Source: Apostichopus japonicus (taxonomy: Eukaryota; Echinodermata; Holothuroidea; Aspidochirotida; Stichopodidae). From it: a stretch of 25,000 bases of DNA. The stretch spans positions 30,737,501-30,762,500 of the forward strand of contig NC_092568.1 of the NCBI RefSeq assembly GCF_037975245.1, given 5' to 3'. Made by a program: the position numbers and the translations under genes. Shown in pieces: positions 21,518-25,000 of this stretch (positions are counted from its first letter, which is position 1; each line of letters starts with the position of its first letter). Below the pieces are notes generated by a model. That model was not told the origin of the DNA. It did no database searches and was given only the letters and a program-made list of their open reading frames with translations.

Positions 21518-21552
21518 AACTAGTGACCTCGGGTTACCCTGAGAGACTAGTT
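21518..21552. repeat. Inverted repeat / hairpin, possibly a decayed tRNA-like remnant
   Basis: AACTAGT (21518-21524) and ACTAGTT (21546-21552) form a 7-bp stem around an inner CTCGGG / CCCTGAG stem with one bulge and a TTA loop. The minus strand also reads GTTTGAATCTC, which resembles a degenerate B box, so an old tRNA-derived element is possible. Confidence 0.4.
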
Positions 21553-24233
21553 CCAATACCTTCTAATTTCCCAGTCAGATTTTGCCCTTTTCCCTTTACT
21601 TAAAAAAGTATTATATTAGGAGGAATGGTGACCCAAAAGTCAGACCGGACGTTATAAAAAAAAAAAAATTGAATTAGGTGTCTGTAAAAGCTATGACGTA
21701 GATTATGTAATGATGACGTCACACGAATAACAAATGTTCATGATGTTGTAATAAAGCTTCAGGTGGTATTTCTTCGTCACACAGCAATCATCAACACACG
21801 TTAGAATGCATATATCGATATGTGGCGACAAAAAACAACCCGAGATTATGTTCAAGTACTTTATTAATTTCATTATTACGCATGGAAATGTTTACACGGT
21901 TTGTTCAGATTTGTATTAGTATTTTTCCTTATCATTTACAAACGCCAGAAGATCGATGACAAAGAAGACGATAAAATAATATTTTCTTAAAACAAAATAG
22001 AATGTAGCACACCTGATGGCCAACGAAGTAAGAAAAGTTTAAAATCATTCTCATAATGTTTCCAGTGATAACAAAACTTTACGCAAATTGTCATATGGAC
22101 TTCCTTTGAGAACACCGTTGCGGTAGGGGGGAAATATGAAATAAGTTACTTATAAAAATGAGAAAAAATATCATGGGATCTTGATCATAAGTAAAAACCC
22201 TAATCGATATGTCTGTGTTTGTTGTATAGCTGATGCTTCAAACCTAATGAATGAACGAGAAAATGTGTATATGTCAGAAAACACCATAAAACCACGTAAC
22301 AAGATTTACAAATATTTTTATCAACATGTATAGGCCAAACATGATTCTTCCATCTTCCATAAAATATGAGTGTGATCACCTAGAGCGATGTTAAAATACA
22401 TCTATATTGATTTGGAAGAAGAAAGAGGATATGCCAATACAGGATACACCAGAGAGCATGGTGTCTATATGTGATTATGATGACCTATATAAACTCCCCC
22501 ATCCTGTTCTCTCCCATTTAGTAGGCGCCTATTTAAAGTCTCTTAAGTCATGCGGTTATTATTACTGCCTAATCGTCGTACGAACACTAGCCAAATTAAA
22601 GTAAACTAAATTTCCACTTTTATCTTATAGTATTATATTAATTAACAAATGTTTTGACTATGTAACCGAGAAAATAAAAGAGGCTAATAATGACCCTAGC
22701 CCCCCCCCCCCCACCCCTCCGCATACACACACCCTTTTCAGAACAGAGGGCAATTAAGGGAATTGAGGCAAAAGAAGGGCTTGAAATGCTGAAGGACATA
22801 TAGGTGGGCACAGGGTGAGATTTGGTGTTGAATATATAAAGTAGATGTGTTCAGCATTATCTATTGAAAGGTTTCATATGGGCAAGATTTATTTTGTATG
22901 AAAGCATTTTTGAAATCACATGCTTACAAAATGGCGTCATACTTTTTGGTGTGCAAATGCAAGCAATACCCACCGCCGTAACTCTCCGGCTATCTATATC
23001 TCTGAACACAGTATAGAGTGGGGTTTTTTTAAATGCACTTTAATATGCGTTTGAATAGATTAAAATTCAGCTCACTATAATGTAGAACTCTGTCTAAGCT
23101 GTGTTGACTTGTGAATAATAACCTCACTGTCCGACAGTGGCAATGGCTATGTAAATATATTGTAATGAAACATACACGTACGTGAAAATTAAGACGCTAA
23201 AGTTAAATACAATTTTACTAATAGATTTAATCAAATAATAGCAAAAACATTACTACACATGACCGCAATCCATGCATGAAACATTTTGCGTTTCATTTCC
23301 GAGGCGAACAACAACAATACATTGCTAATTCACAAACGTAACTGTAGCATTGTTCTTTATGATCGATACTGGGCTTGTAGTCTCACAAGAAGTTGTTATT
23401 ATTATTATTTTAGTAATTAGTCATTATTGTTATCAGTTAGGATCATAAAACCTTCCCACAGAACTATCAGATGCAAAGTGGGTTCTGTTATATCATGTAA
23501 ATATACTACGAAGTAGGCTATTGTAGACTATAGGGTCGGTTGTAATACTCAGAAATTAATGTAGTATTTGGGTAATGATCAAAACAACATCATCCCAGTT
23601 TTTATATGCAAAAGCACGCTAGGCTAGGCTATAGGCTAGGTATGATTAGCGAGTTGTTGCAATGTAATTGTAGACGTTTTGCATATATACCTTTTTCAAA
23701 TGTTTTCAAGCCTCACGTAAAACGTTATTACAGAAAGTTAAAGAATACGTTACATGCTTCAGCTTATTTTAGTTGCCGTGTGGGAAATGTTACTTTGTAA
23801 ACTCAACCTGCATGCAGCTGTTTTATACATTTCACAATTTTTAATACGTACTGAAAAACACAATATTTGTATACAACATGCTTGTTCCTATTATTTCTCA
23901 AACTTTTGTTTGTTCGAGTTAATTTAATTAAAGCTATTTTTTTACTTTGTGTAATAATCGATGTATAATATGCGATAATCACAGCCATAGTAAATATAGA
24001 AGATCTATTTTCAGCGAAGAATCGATCGATATAGGTTTTTCACTTTTTTCCTTCCATTTTCTTTTTTTTTTTCTGAATGAAGTCTAATCTACAATGTTGA
24101 ACATCCACATCACTAAATAACAAACAATGGTCAATCGAAGGAAGAGGGGCGTGTGGTAGATGCATCACCCCCCCCCACCACCACCACCACCCCCGTGACG
24201 CCCTAACACTCCACCCTATTATTCGAGTAGATC
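21553..24233. other. Unrecognised AT-rich stretch
   Basis: No gene is supported. It holds C13 at 22700-22712, a short (TAGGC)n patch at 23620-23640, and a C9 plus (CCA)n tract at 24168-24195. The frame at 22407-22604 has no domain I know. Confidence 0.4.
21714..21721. promoter_or_regulatory. TGACGTCA palindrome (full CRE site) 5
   Basis: A perfect CRE consensus, preceded by GTAATGA; no repeat context was recognised. Confidence 0.45.
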
Positions 24234-24437
24234 TCATTTCGTTTTAACTACATTATGTAAAGAGCGAAGCCCGACTTCCGCCAAGCACCAGGCGCTCCAT
24301 TCTTCACGTTGCTCTGTGGAGAGGTCAATAATAACTGCGTTGTGCTCTGCATATTGCATTGTGTGGACGCCAATAAAAGTAATGTGTGCCAAACTAATGC
24401 GTCTACCCACGGCTATCAACGCTTCTCCCGGGGGTTC
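24234..24437 (-). other. Possible coding fragment, minus strand
   Basis: The minus strand is open for about 67 codons between two in-frame stops. Its translation has ordinary protein composition (for example AEHNAVIIDLSTEQREEW), unlike the low-complexity frames elsewhere, and the DNA is GC-richer than its surroundings. I recognise no family. The best upstream acceptor-like AG on that strand would put stops in every frame, which argues against an exon. The plus strand is also open over much of the same span. It may be a relic of an element's gene. Confidence 0.2.
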
Positions 24438-24796
24438 TCATTCCTTCTGCACTACAGGTAGGTGTCAGTTGATGTCACACAATGAACATTCACACGATGC
24501 TGCAGATTTGATAACGTTCTCATATACGTGGTTGTTTTCACATTGTAATGTAAAATGAATCTGTGAAGATAATAAGATAGAAAGAATGAGAAAAAAAAAA
24601 GTAAAATTATATATCGTATTATCTTATTAACAATTGATATATGGGAAGCAATAGATTGGAAAGTGTGGGGAGGAAGGGTGTGATACCCCGTGATATTTGT
24701 CTATTAAAAGTCTAAACTTTTTTATAACATTTATTCAATATCCATTTACTTTTTACTTACATCGTGTGTTGTTTTAATTGTGCAACATGATCCATG

Positions 24797-24866
24797 TGAC
24801 GTCAGAACGTGATTACCTCCACTCAGGAATAGTGTATATACATTTGACGGGAATGAGTAAGTCATA
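24797..24866 (+). promoter_or_regulatory. Possible CRE-TATA-initiator core promoter
   Basis: A perfect TGACGTCA (24797-24804) is followed by TATATAC (24835-24841) and, 29 bases after the first T of the TATA, by TCATAC (24862-24867), a fair initiator. CRE upstream of TATA with the start about 30 bases further is a classic layout. TATA-like strings are common in AT-rich DNA, so this is tentative. Confidence 0.3.
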
Positions 24867-24910
24867 CAATAGCCACGGCAAGCATTCATTCGTATCTCTT
24901 CTGCCCTACA

Positions 24911-25000
24911 GCCCGGTATTTCGACTAACTGTTTGTACCCTGAAAGAAAAGAAAAAGAAATCGTACATTAATGCAAATGTTGCCATATTTTTTTCTCTGG
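24911..25000 (+). other. Possible exon start at the window edge
   Basis: A good acceptor (pyrimidine-rich TCTCTTCTGCCCTACAG ending at 24910) is followed by a frame that stays open for 29 codons to the end of the window (codons from 24912). The other two frames close at 24923-24925 and at 24968-24970. The translation is Lys-rich and no family is recognised. It competes with the promoter reading 45 bases upstream. Confidence 0.2.

Overview
This is animal (metazoan) nuclear DNA: AT-rich, gene-poor, full of (AT)n microsatellites and long G or C homopolymers, with tRNA-derived SINEs, a hAT-type MITE and an LTR. There are no operons, ribosome binding sites or long ORFs. The one convincing coding exon reads as a glycoprotein hormone beta-5 (GPB5, thyrostimulin beta) terminal exon. 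With the repeat content this suits an invertebrate deuterostome, perhaps an echinoderm, but the species assignment is an inference.

Layout. 1-893 looks like the 3' part of an intron ending in a strong acceptor. 894-1100 is the GPB5-like terminal exon (+ strand); the N-terminal half of the gene should lie upstream of the window. 1101 to about 1600 is its likely 3' UTR, with a perfect G-quadruplex motif 56 bases after the stop and an AATAAA at 1571. From 1.6 to 12.5 kb there is noncoding DNA with G/C tracts, a nested hairpin (2931-2966), a G-run minisatellite (about 5.0 kb) and a 365-bp hAT MITE (7716-8080). From 12.5 to 18.7 kb is a transposon-rich block: two copies of a dispersed repeat that carries a TGACGTCA site, a SINE with a (TACA)n tail and a likely target-site duplication, three copies of a second tRNA-derived SINE, a third SINE with a conserved-looking core, and a solo LTR that abuts a cut SINE copy. 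From 18.7 to 25 kb the sequence is mostly unrecognised, with a five-unit 25-bp minisatellite (21228-21354), a possible coding fragment near 24.3 kb, and a CRE-TATA-initiator-like arrangement at 24.80-24.87 kb followed by a good acceptor at the window edge.

Most notable points: the GPB5-like exon lacks exactly the two cysteines that form one disulfide in the family (Cys93-Cys100 in hCG-beta numbering) while keeping the cystine-knot cysteines. The window also holds eight perfect TGACGTCA palindromes, far more than base composition predicts. No complete gene can be read here and no new multi-gene system is visible.
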